Shown in pieces: positions 1-5,467 of a stretch of 5,563 bases of DNA (position 1 is its first letter; every line of letters begins with the position of its first letter). A program made the position numbers and the translations under genes. The notes under the pieces were generated by a model. That model saw only the letters and a list, made by a program, of their open reading frames with translations. It had not been told where the DNA came from and did not search any database. The DNA is taken from NCBI GenBank assembly GCA_943333015.1, contig CALQRR010000137.1:1-5563 (forward strand), in the 5' to 3' direction. The stretch is from Chitinophaga pinensis (GTDB lineage Bacteria; Bacteroidota; Bacteroidia; M30B66).

Positions 1-382
1 CATACCGGCGAATGGTATTGATATAGGATTCCACTTGAGCGAACCCACGCATTCGAACCGCAAAATGACCATGCCAGAAAAGGGACATTTTTTCGCGCAG
101 CTGACCATCCGCTTTCCCCATCAACTTTAACCAATCAAGATTCAATTTCTTAACGTTTGCAGCTAAATCGTTGAGTAATTCCTGACGGTCTTCTTTGCTC
201 ATTTTTAGTAAAGTGCCCGTTGTTACACGGTCTTCGCCTTGCAGATACAATTCTTCAAACGTAGTGTTACTGCTAAAAATCCGCTCGCTTGCCGTCTCAA
301 AGGCAAGGGCATGACTATCCCTTATGGAATATCCAAATCCCGCCCGGCGTAACAGGTGTGCTGTCTTTTGTGCTTCCGTCAT
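1..382 (-). CDS. DUF1800 family protein, N-terminal part (3' end beyond the window)
   Basis: Reading the reverse strand from the ATG at 382 gives 127 codons with no stop up to the window edge. Residues 9-17 read HLLRRAGFG, the hallmark N-terminal motif of DUF1800 (PF08811), and residues 95-107 read LREKMSLFWHGHF, the family's second conserved block. Family members are usually several hundred residues long, so well over half of the gene lies outside. The start is fixed by an in-frame TGA at 406-404 and by the motif lying only eight residues in. There is no signal peptide at this N-terminus, no Shine-Dalgarno, and the leader is A-rich as usual in Bacteroidota. The biochemical function of DUF1800 is unknown; in many bacteria it is encoded next to a DUF1501 protein, which would be expected downstream, outside this window. 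It is transcribed divergently from the secreted deiminase. Family assignment is firm; role is unknown. Confidence 0.9.
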   Translation of the reverse strand, partial: MTEAQKTAHLLRRAGFGYSIRDSHALAFETASERIFSSNTTFEELYLQGEDRVTTGTLLKMSKEDRQELLNDLAANVKKLNLDWLKLMGKADGQLREKMSLFWHGHFAVRMRGFAQVESYINTIRRY

Positions 383-409
383 TCGTGTTTTATTTTGTGT
401 TCAGCGAGC

Positions 410-417
410 GAAAGATA
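410..417 (-). promoter_or_regulatory. Putative -7 element of the DUF1800 gene
   Basis: On the minus strand the bases read TATCTTTC, seven-eighths of the Bacteroidota -7 pattern TAnnTTTG (the last G is replaced by C). It lies 27 bases before the ATG at 382, which would give a leader of about 20 bases. No convincing -33 TTG lies at the expected 19-base spacing, so this remains a weak call. Confidence 0.4.
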
Positions 418-447
418 CAAACCGTTTCATACAGCTTTATGTATCTT
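412..447. repeat. Inverted repeat in the divergent promoter region
   Basis: AAGATACA at 412-419 and its exact reverse complement TGTATCTT at 440-447 are separated by 20 bases. Each arm contributes the core of an outward-facing -7-like element, so part of the symmetry may simply reflect two promoters back to back. The alternative is a binding site for a dimeric regulator controlling both genes. The symmetry is seen directly; the role is inferred. Confidence 0.5.
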
Positions 448-449
448 CG
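442..449 (+). promoter_or_regulatory. Putative -7 element of the secreted deiminase gene
   Basis: TATCTTCG matches TAnnTTTG at five of the six fixed positions and lies 29 bases before the ATG at 479, a spacing that would give a leader of roughly 20-25 bases. No clear -33 element is seen at 19 bases upstream. Support comes mainly from its position and from the mirrored element on the other strand. Confidence 0.4.
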
Positions 450-478
450 TTTCGTCTCAGAATGGACTTAATTTCACT

Positions 479-2164
479 ATGAAGAACTTCAATAAAGCTG
501 TTTTTATTTTCCTAGGAGCATTCCTTTTTCATTCAGCCTCTTATGCGCAAACCATTTCGGATACGCCACCTGTCGGATCCATTCGTACTGCTGCAGAATG
601 GGAGGAAATACAAGCATTGGTTGTTACTTGGCGGGATTATAAATCGGTTTTAGCAGAGATTATCCGGTACGCTCAGGAAGAATGCCGTGTGATTGTTCAC
701 TGCACCAATGCAACCACTGCACTAAGCGAGCTCACGGGGACATACGGTGTGCCTGTGGGGCCCAATGTTACTTTCAAAGTACAGCCTTCAAACACGTTAT
801 GGATTCGTGATTATGGCGCCAATACAGCCTATATCAATGATGTGGATTCGTTGTTTTTGGTGGATTGGAAATACAACCGTCCGTCTCGCATTCAGGATGA
901 TACGATTCCACGTGGATATGCCCGTTTGCTCAATGTCAATCTGGTGCAAACCACCGCTTCTCCCAACCTGCTGATTCATACTGGCGGTAATTTTATGAGT
1001 GATGGACTTGGGACTGCTTTTTCATCCAACTTAGTGCTGGACGAGAATCCCAGCCAAACCGAAACGCAAATCAATACTATCATGCTCAACTACCTGGGCA
1101 TTGATCGTTACATTAAAATGGAAACGCTTCCATACGATGGTATTCACCACATCGACATGCACATGAAACTGCTCGATGAGGAAACCTTATTGATCGGTCA
1201 ATACCCGTCAGGCGTTTCGGACGGTCCACAGATAGAAGCCAACATGTTGTATGTGATCGACAATTTCAACTCTGTTTTTGATACTCCTTACAAGATCATC
1301 CGGATTGTTCAACCACCCGATGATCAGAATAAATACCCGAGTCAGAATGGCGATTACCTGACATACAGCAATGCCGTTTTTGTAAATAAAACGGTGCTGT
1401 TACCGCTGTATGAAGAGCGTTACGATACGACTGCCCTGCGCATTTGGCGGGAAAGTTTGCCGGGCTATCGGGTAGTTGGTATCAATTGCGACAGTATCAT
1501 TCCCGCCAGCGGTGCTATTCACTGCATTACACAATCGGTAGGGGTGAACGATCCGCTGCTTATTACCCATCAGGCCTTACACGATACATACGATACACAA
1601 AACAATTACACGGTAACTGCGGCGATCCAACATCGCAGTGGCATTGCGCAGGCTAAACTGTTTTACACAGTCGATACATCACTGGCTTTTACCGAAGTTC
1701 CCATGGTTCTATTGAACAGTGCGCTCAATCAATGGTCGGCAGCAATTCCAGCTCAGGCAGCTGGTCCACCGGTGTTTTATTTTATTCAGGCGACCTCTGA
1801 GAGTGGAAAATCCATGGTGCGTCCCATTGCGGCACCTGATGGCTGGTGGAAATTCAATGTGTTGGATTCCGGATCGGTCATCACGTTTCAAAACGAGGTA
1901 CTTGATCGGTTGTTTCAGGTGGGAGCATTTCCGAATCCTTCTAAAGGCATTACATGCATTCCGGTCAATTCCGATATTCCATTAAAATTAGAACTTTCTG
2001 TACTTGATGTCACCGGACGGGTGGTGGAAGTAATTGGCTCAGGATCTATGACAGCAGGGGAGAAGCGCTATTATATCCATACCGAAACTTGGGCGCCTGG
2101 GATGTATTTTATCCGGGCGCAAACGCCTTTTGGAAGCCTGATTCAGAAGCTCGTTGTGCGGTAA
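479..2164 (+). CDS. Secreted PPAD-like / agmatine deiminase family protein with T9SS sorting domain
   Basis: The 561-residue product belongs to the Porphyromonas-type deiminase family (PF04371), enzymes that hydrolyse guanidino groups such as those of agmatine or peptidyl-arginine. Residues 1-23 are a signal peptide (MKNFNK, then a hydrophobic core ending SYAQ). The catalytic domain spans about 30-365: WIRDYG (108-113, Asp111), a glycine turn HTGGNF (167-172), HHIDMH (223-228, His224 and Asp226), YSNAVF (296-301) and the nucleophile Cys349 in GAIHCITQ. An Ig-like segment follows at about 375-465. A type A T9SS C-terminal sorting domain starts near AFPNPSKG (483-490) and ends GMYFIRAQ...KLVVR. 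Length and domain order match P. gingivalis PPAD. I chose the ATG at 479 because it gives the signal peptide; the reading frame is open to 356, but that extension overlaps the divergent DUF1800 gene. Substrate (free agmatine versus protein arginine) is not decided by sequence, but export and the Ig-like domain favour an extracellular peptide or protein target. No terminator is visible after it. Confidence 0.93.
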   Translation: MKNFNKAVFIFLGAFLFHSASYAQTISDTPPVGSIRTAAEWEEIQALVVTWRDYKSVLAEIIRYAQEECRVIVHCTNATTALSELTGTYGVPVGPNVTFKVQPSNTLWIRDYGANTAYINDVDSLFLVDWKYNRPSRIQDDTIPRGYARLLNVNLVQTTASPNLLIHTGGNFMSDGLGTAFSSNLVLDENPSQTETQINTIMLNYLGIDRYIKMETLPYDGIHHIDMHMKLLDEETLLIGQYPSGVSDGPQIEANMLYVIDNFNSVFDTPYKIIRIVQPPDDQNKYPSQNGDYLTYSNAVFVNKTVLLPLYEERYDTTALRIWRESLPGYRVVGINCDSIIPASGAIHCITQSVGVNDPLLITHQALHDTYDTQNNYTVTAAIQHRSGIAQAKLFYTVDTSLAFTEVPMVLLNSALNQWSAAIPAQAAGPPVFYFIQATSESGKSMVRPIAAPDGWWKFNVLDSGSVITFQNEVLDRLFQVGAFPNPSKGITCIPVNSDIPLKLELSVLDVTGRVVEVIGSGSMTAGEKRYYIHTETWAPGMYFIRAQTPFGSLIQKLVVR

Positions 2165-2254
2165 TCTGGACGATCCATAACAGCAATCTGAATTGGGCAG
2201 AATCATAAACGACTACCAAGTTGCTATAAACTTCAACGAACGTTTATTTTACTG

Positions 2255-2284
2255 TTGTTTAATCGGAATGAATCATTACTTTTG
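2255..2284 (+). promoter_or_regulatory. Bacteroidota-type promoter of the rpsF-rpsR-rplI operon
   Basis: TTG at 2255-2257, a 19-base spacer, then TACTTTTG at 2277-2284, an exact match to TAnnTTTG. This is the best promoter in the window and fits the primary sigma factor of Bacteroidota. Transcription should begin about 4-6 bases further on, leaving a leader of roughly 20 bases before the rpsF ATG. The rest of the 146-base gap after the deiminase gene (2165-2254) shows no gene and no clear terminator. Confidence 0.8.
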
Positions 2285-2310
2285 CCGTCCAATTTTTAAA
2301 CATTGTGCCC

Positions 2311-2670
2311 ATGCTAAAACAGTATGAAACCGTTTTCATTATGACTCCCGTTTTGTCTGATGATCAGATGAAGGAAGCGGTCGGCAAGTTTAAAGCCATG
2401 CTTGCAGATAATGGCGCAAACCTAGTTCACGAAGAGAACTGGGGATTGCGCAAACTGGCTTACCCTATTCAAAAGAAGACAACTGGCTTCTATTATCTAA
2501 TCGAATATCAGGCGCCTGGCGATCTGGTGGCGAAACTCGAGGTAGCATTCAAGCGCGATGAGCGCATGTTGCGATTCTTGACCGTGTCACTCGATAAAAA
2601 TGCGCTTGCATACAACGAGAAGAAACGCACCAAAGGATTCGCGAAATCCGCAGTTAAAGCAGAAGCCTAA
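2311..2670 (+). CDS. rpsF: 30S ribosomal protein bS6
   Basis: The 119-residue product starts [10 protein letters not shown] and contains the bS6 blocks [12 protein letters not shown] (42-53) and [11 protein letters not shown] (82-92), with a basic tail (about 103-119) like other Bacteroidota homologues. bS6 binds bS18 on the platform of the small subunit. I chose ATG 2311 over GTG 2305 (two codons earlier) because bS6 proteins typically begin two to four residues before the YETVFI block and ATG is the stronger codon. There is no Shine-Dalgarno. It is the first gene of the operon with rpsR (22 bases downstream) and rplI. The leader predicted from the promoter looks too short to hold the bS6:bS18-binding RNA structure known in front of rpsF in some other phyla. 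Confidence 0.97.
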   Translation: MLKQYETVFIMTPVLSDDQMKEAVGKFKAMLADNGANLVHEENWGLRKLAYPIQKKTTGFYYLIEYQAPGDLVAKLEVAFKRDERMLRFLTVSLDKNALAYNEKKRTKGFAKSAVKAEA

Positions 2671-2692
2671 CCTCTAAAAAAACTTTTGAACG

Positions 2693-2962
2693 ATGGCAAG
2701 TCCACAATCAGAAATCCGCTATCTGACCCCGCCAACGGTGGAGGTGAAGAAGAAAAAGTACTGCCGCTTTAAGAAAAGTGGTATCAAGTACATCGATTAC
2801 AAAGACGCAGACTTTCTTTTGAAGTTCGTGAATGAGCAAGGAAAAATTCTTCCACGCCGTATCACAGGTACTTCATTGAAGTATCAGCGTAAAGTTTCCC
2901 AGGCGATCAAGCGTGCACGTCACCTTTCCCTGATGCCGTATGTAGCTGACATGTTGAAATAA
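2693..2962 (+). CDS. rpsR: 30S ribosomal protein bS18
   Basis: The 89-residue product carries the bS18 signature: YCRF (23-26), IDYKD (34-38) and [11 protein letters not shown] (50-60), ending in the basic helix [11 protein letters not shown]. It heterodimerises with bS6 on the 30S platform, where, together with bS21, these proteins are known in Flavobacterium johnsoniae to hold the 16S rRNA 3' tail and mask the anti-Shine-Dalgarno. The N-terminal extension of about 20 residues is usual for the phylum. The start ATG is preceded by an A-rich stretch without Shine-Dalgarno. No ssb or priB lies between rpsF and rpsR, unlike Firmicutes or Gammaproteobacteria. Its stop codon overlaps the ribosome binding site of rplI. 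Confidence 0.97.
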   Translation: MASPQSEIRYLTPPTVEVKKKKYCRFKKSGIKYIDYKDADFLLKFVNEQGKILPRRITGTSLKYQRKVSQAIKRARHLSLMPYVADMLK

Positions 2963-2967
2963 GGAGG
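2961..2967 (+). promoter_or_regulatory. Strong Shine-Dalgarno sequence of rplI overlapping the rpsR stop
   Basis: AAGGAGG, followed by four bases and the rplI ATG at 2972. Its first two A residues are the last two bases of the rpsR TAA (2960-2962). It is the only strong, well-placed Shine-Dalgarno before a gene in this window; rpsF, rpsR, the deiminase and comB have none. The overlap suggests translational coupling between bS18 and bL9. Confidence 0.85.
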
Positions 2968-2971
2968 AATC

Positions 2972-3418
2972 ATGGAAATCATTCTCACACAAGACGTAAA
3001 TAACCTTGGTCACAAGGACGAGATCGTGAAGGTAAAAAACGGTTATGGCCGTAACTACCTGATTCCTCAAGGAATGGGGCAGCTTGCTACCGAAAGTAAC
3101 CGTAAAGTTCTGGCAGAAACACTTCGTCAGCGCGCGCACAAAGAGGAGAAAATCCGCTCTGAAGCGACTGCAATGGCGGAGAAATTGGCTGGAGCTAAAA
3201 TCGAAGTAGGTGCTAAAGTTGGTGAATCCGGTAAAATCTTTGGTTCTGTAAATGCATTGCAAATTGCTGAAGCATTGAAGAAACTTGGAATGGAAATCGA
3301 CCGCAAGCAAATCACGATCGACAGCGAGTCAATCAAACAACTCGGTACATATTCTGCGGGTGTTAAGCTTTACAAAGACATCAAAGCAACCGTTGAATTC
3401 GAAGTTGTAGCTGAATAA
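2972..3418 (+). CDS. rplI: 50S ribosomal protein bL9
   Basis: The 148-residue product has the bL9 signature at 13-40 (GHKDEIVKVKNGYGRNYLIP, then the QGMGQLAT run), a charged connecting helix (about 41-75) and the C-terminal domain with GKIFGSV (87-93) and the closing strand VEFEVVAE. bL9 binds 23S rRNA near the base of the L1 stalk and projects from the ribosome; in other bacteria its loss affects reading-frame maintenance. The length is normal for the family. It is the third and last gene of the operon, begins nine bases after the rpsR stop and is followed after about 20 bases by an intrinsic terminator. The ATG is preceded by a strong Shine-Dalgarno, unusual for this phylum. Confidence 0.97.
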   Translation: MEIILTQDVNNLGHKDEIVKVKNGYGRNYLIPQGMGQLATESNRKVLAETLRQRAHKEEKIRSEATAMAEKLAGAKIEVGAKVGESGKIFGSVNALQIAEALKKLGMEIDRKQITIDSESIKQLGTYSAGVKLYKDIKATVEFEVVAE

Positions 3419-3441
3419 GCTCCGATACACACATTCAGAAG

Positions 3442-3472
3442 CCCTGTCGATTTATATCGTCAGGGTTTTTTT
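3442..3472 (+). terminator. Intrinsic terminator of the rpsF-rpsR-rplI operon
   Basis: CCCTG (3442-3446) pairs with CAGGG (3461-3465) and, after one T-T mismatch, CGAT (3448-3451) pairs with ATCG (3456-3459) around the loop TTAT. Seven T residues follow at once (3466-3472), then G and five more T. It sits 23 bases after the rplI stop, where an operon end is expected. Confidence 0.9.
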
Positions 3473-3478
3473 GTTTTT

Positions 3479-3676
3479 AACCGCATATTTTAGGCGATTT
3501 TATCCTCGTAATGGGTATTAATGCAATCATGAATGACAGCAAACGCTTCTCTTTTGATAGACGATAATAAAAAATAGGGAGTGATTTTATGCTGCCTTAG
3601 GAATACACCAACTCAATTTTGAAGAAGATTCGGAGGGGAGAATACTTTTTACGTGAGTGATTTTGTGAAAATTTGC
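3479..3676. other. Convergent intergenic region with no gene seen
   Basis: This AT-rich gap of about 200 bases separates the terminator of the ribosomal operon from the end of the minus-strand phospholipase gene. I see no coding potential beyond very short open frames and no second strong terminator for the gene on the other strand. A 10-base direct repeat, GAGTGATTTT, occurs at 3579-3588 and 3655-3664; its meaning is unclear and it may be chance. Confidence 0.5.
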
Positions 3677-4657
3677 TTACTCGCAACTTCTGCCTTTAAT
3701 GGCTCCTTTCTGGTAGTTCTGTTCTTCTTCAGCCAGTTCACGTTCGGTGTCAGAACCTATCTTCTTATCCTTGTATTGCTCCAAATCCGGCTGGCCTGCA
3801 TTGACCCATGCGGTAAACCACAAACTGCCAACGGTGATGATTGCCTGACGCATGCGCCTTTCCACCATGCCGTTGAGTAATTTGTTGTATTCTGTGGAAT
3901 AATCTTCACTATACACCTTCATCATCGAAGCTCCCCGGTTTTCGAAACTGTATTTCCGGTCGGAAGGAAAACGGTCATTCAGTTCTGCTTCAAATGCCAG
4001 CACCGAATCCTTGGCTGCAAAACTCTCACCGACGATCTGCCAGGCCAACTCCAAGGGATTTTCAACATATCGGGCTTTGCCCACAAAAAAGTCATAATCC
4101 TCATTGAATAATTCCGGCAATCGCGATTCCCAGAAACCGTGAATACCTTTCTGATTGGTGAGCTGTCCGTTATAATTGCGCGTGGTATGCAACGGAACAT
4201 GCGCATCGCCAATATAATGCCCTAAATCGGCCGAGGTGCGTAAAATACGGTCATAATCGTTTGTTCTGAATGCGGCACTTAAGCGTTTTACCATCACATC
4301 AATATGCCATGGAACAATGCCGTGGGCGCGTAAAGTGTCTTCGGTATATTTTGCACAGGCTGCTTCCCAGTTATGCGGCATCGAATCGAGTGGAGATGCA
4401 CCGTATCGATCCAAATCGATAAAATGGCGGGCTGCTTCGTCTTTCACCGCATAGCGACGTTTATCCGGATCAACGGCGTGCTCTGTGATGAATTCGATGT
4501 TCCGTTTGTAAAAGCCAAACAATTCCGGCGGTAACGTAAAAACAGCTACCCTGTTGATCTCTTTGTGCGCAAAAAAGCCCCAACTGTTGGCAGCAGGAAT
4601 GAAATACACCAAAGGCAATAGCGCGAGCAGCAGCAGGAGAGAAATACGTTTGATCAT
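3677..4657 (-). CDS. Exported zinc-dependent phospholipase C / S1-P1 nuclease fold protein
   Basis: The 326-residue product has a signal peptide (residues 1-25, a leucine-rich core ending PAANS) directly followed by WGFFAH. Cleavage there would put Trp26 at the mature N-terminus, where this fold uses the free amino group and backbone of Trp as a zinc ligand. The remaining ligands can be placed by spacing: His31, Asp63, His78 (ARHFID), His147 and Asp151 (GHYIGDAH), His157 (PLH), His173 and Glu177 (IHGFWE). The last ligand is Glu, as in Bacillus cereus phospholipase C, not Asp as in S1/P1 nuclease, so a phosphodiesterase acting on phospholipid is slightly favoured; the substrate is not proven. 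The tail after about 290 is highly charged and unlike a T9SS sorting domain, so a periplasmic location is likely. The ATG at 4657 is the only start giving the signal peptide. The gene has its own promoter just upstream and converges on rplI. Confidence 0.88.
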   Translation of the reverse strand: MIKRISLLLLLALLPLVYFIPAANSWGFFAHKEINRVAVFTLPPELFGFYKRNIEFITEHAVDPDKRRYAVKDEAARHFIDLDRYGASPLDSMPHNWEAACAKYTEDTLRAHGIVPWHIDVMVKRLSAAFRTNDYDRILRTSADLGHYIGDAHVPLHTTRNYNGQLTNQKGIHGFWESRLPELFNEDYDFFVGKARYVENPLELAWQIVGESFAAKDSVLAFEAELNDRFPSDRKYSFENRGASMMKVYSEDYSTEYNKLLNGMVERRMRQAIITVGSLWFTAWVNAGQPDLEQYKDKKIGSDTERELAEEEQNYQKGAIKGRSCE

Positions 4658-4661
4658 TTCT

Positions 4662-4692
4662 CAAAGATAGCAGTTCGATGCGGCAAACGCAA
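4662..4692 (-). promoter_or_regulatory. Promoter of the phospholipase-like gene, possibly leaderless
   Basis: On the minus strand TATCTTTG (4669-4662) matches TAnnTTTG exactly, and TTG (4692-4690) lies 20 bases upstream of it, one more than the usual 19. Only four bases separate the -7 box from the ATG at 4657, so transcription would start at or within a base or two of the start codon. Confidence 0.65.
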
Positions 4693-4699
4693 CGCCCGT

Positions 4700-4716
4700 T
4701 TTATGTGTTACATAAA
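4700..4716. repeat. 17-base palindrome between comB and the phospholipase-like gene
   Basis: TTTATGT (4700-4706) and ACATAAA (4710-4716) are perfect inverted copies around GTT. It lies immediately after the comB stop and just upstream of the -33 box of the next gene. It could be an operator for a dimeric regulator, or a weak stem at the comB mRNA 3' end; the AT-rich stem and lack of a T tract on the minus strand argue against an intrinsic terminator. Confidence 0.5.
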
Positions 4717-4717
4717 C

Positions 4718-5449
4718 TTAATGGTTGACCAAACGCGCCAACGAAATGATACCGCCATCATGAAATACGGGAATTGTATCCATGGTATTAAATGTGAGGC
4801 AGTAACGGATATCCTCTTCCAACTTCAGATTTTTCAGTCGACTGCGGTGCGAGGAATTTTCTAGGAAGCCGTACAAATCTTTTTCCGCACGCTCAAACAG
4901 ATAACCGGCAGTAATGGTCGAATCGCACAGTGTGGTAAAGGATTCTTCTTCCAATAACAGACCTGCCAATGCTCCTGCAAAAAGCGAGTCTTCCATATTG
5001 AATTTATTCTTCCAACCTGCACACAAAATAATTACATCGCGTCCCTGCGGCTTAATCCATTCGGCCAAAGCTGAAATATTCAGGAAAGAACCGATGGCAA
5101 TGACAGAGGCATCTTTCGCTGCTTCAATGGCTTGAGTCCCGTTGGTCGTAGAGATCACAATGGTTTTTCCCTTTACCGCTGGATCCATGTAATGGAACGG
5201 GGAGTTCCCAAAGTCAAAACCTTCCTGCATAATCGCATTCCGCTCCGCCGCAACTAAATACCCTTGCTGCTTGTACCGATGTGCTTCATCAAGTCCAGCA
5301 ACAGGAATCATGCATTCCACACCTTGGTCAAGCGCTGTACAAATAGCCGATGTCGCTCTGAAAATATCTACAACAACAACAATCGCTTCCTGATCCGCAA
5401 ACAAGGGATAAAGAGCAGGTGAGAAGCACGTTTGTACAGTATTGGCCAA
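4718..5449 (-). CDS. comB: ComB-type 2-phosphosulfolactate phosphatase
   Basis: The 243-residue product matches the ComB family (PF04029), magnesium-dependent enzymes that remove phosphate from 2-phosphosulfolactate to give sulfolactate (EC 3.1.3.71), a step of coenzyme M synthesis in methanogens. Family blocks are visible in order: VVVVDIFRATS (24-34), AERN with EGFDFGNSP (68-84), STTNGT (100-105), CAGWKNKFNMEDSLFAGAL (143-161) and the C-terminal DIRYCL (213-218). The protein is cytosolic, without signal peptide, and of normal length. The start is TTG at 5449: an in-frame TAA lies at 5470-5468 and no ATG or GTG falls between it and the first family block. No Shine-Dalgarno is seen. Bacteroidota make no coenzyme M, and no ComA (phosphosulfolactate synthase) gene is in the window, so the substrate in this organism is uncertain. 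It probably shares a transcript with the gene upstream. Confidence 0.9.
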   Translation of the reverse strand: MANTVQTCFSPALYPLFADQEAIVVVVDIFRATSAICTALDQGVECMIPVAGLDEAHRYKQQGYLVAAERNAIMQEGFDFGNSPFHYMDPAVKGKTIVISTTNGTQAIEAAKDASVIAIGSFLNISALAEWIKPQGRDVIILCAGWKNKFNMEDSLFAGALAGLLLEEESFTTLCDSTITAGYLFERAEKDLYGFLENSSHRSRLKNLKLEEDIRYCLTFNTMDTIPVFHDGGIISLARLVNH

Positions 5450-5467
5450 GGGTGGTGAGATTAATTT

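Noticed and set aside
289..471. 60-codon plus-strand open frame
   Set aside because: It is antisense to the DUF1800 start and crosses the divergent promoter region; the peptide has no recognisable features.
356..478. Upstream extension of the deiminase reading frame by 41 codons
   Set aside because: It overlaps the start of the divergent DUF1800 gene and its promoter, and would bury the signal peptide that begins at the ATG at 479.
1581..1598. Nine-base tandem near-repeat (ACGATACAT / ACGATACAC)
   Set aside because: It lies inside the deiminase gene and encodes an ordinary linker sequence; two copies are not evidence of a functional repeat.
2305..2310. GTG at 2305 as the start of rpsF
   Set aside because: It adds only two residues not typical of the family; the ATG at 2311 gives the usual bS6 N-terminus.
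2873..3310. 145-codon minus-strand open frame across rpsR and rplI
   Set aside because: It is antisense to two clear ribosomal protein genes, has no family resemblance and is best explained by their codon usage.
3442..3472. Terminator hairpin acting also for the minus-strand phospholipase-like gene
   Set aside because: The T tract is on the plus strand only and the hairpin lies over 200 bases beyond that gene's stop, so it cannot be assigned to it.
3631..3880. Plus-strand 75-codon open frame with a GGAGGGG stretch upstream, starting GTG at 3653
   Set aside because: The purine stretch ends 14 bases before the GTG, too far for a ribosome binding site, and most of the frame is antisense to the end of the phospholipase-like gene.
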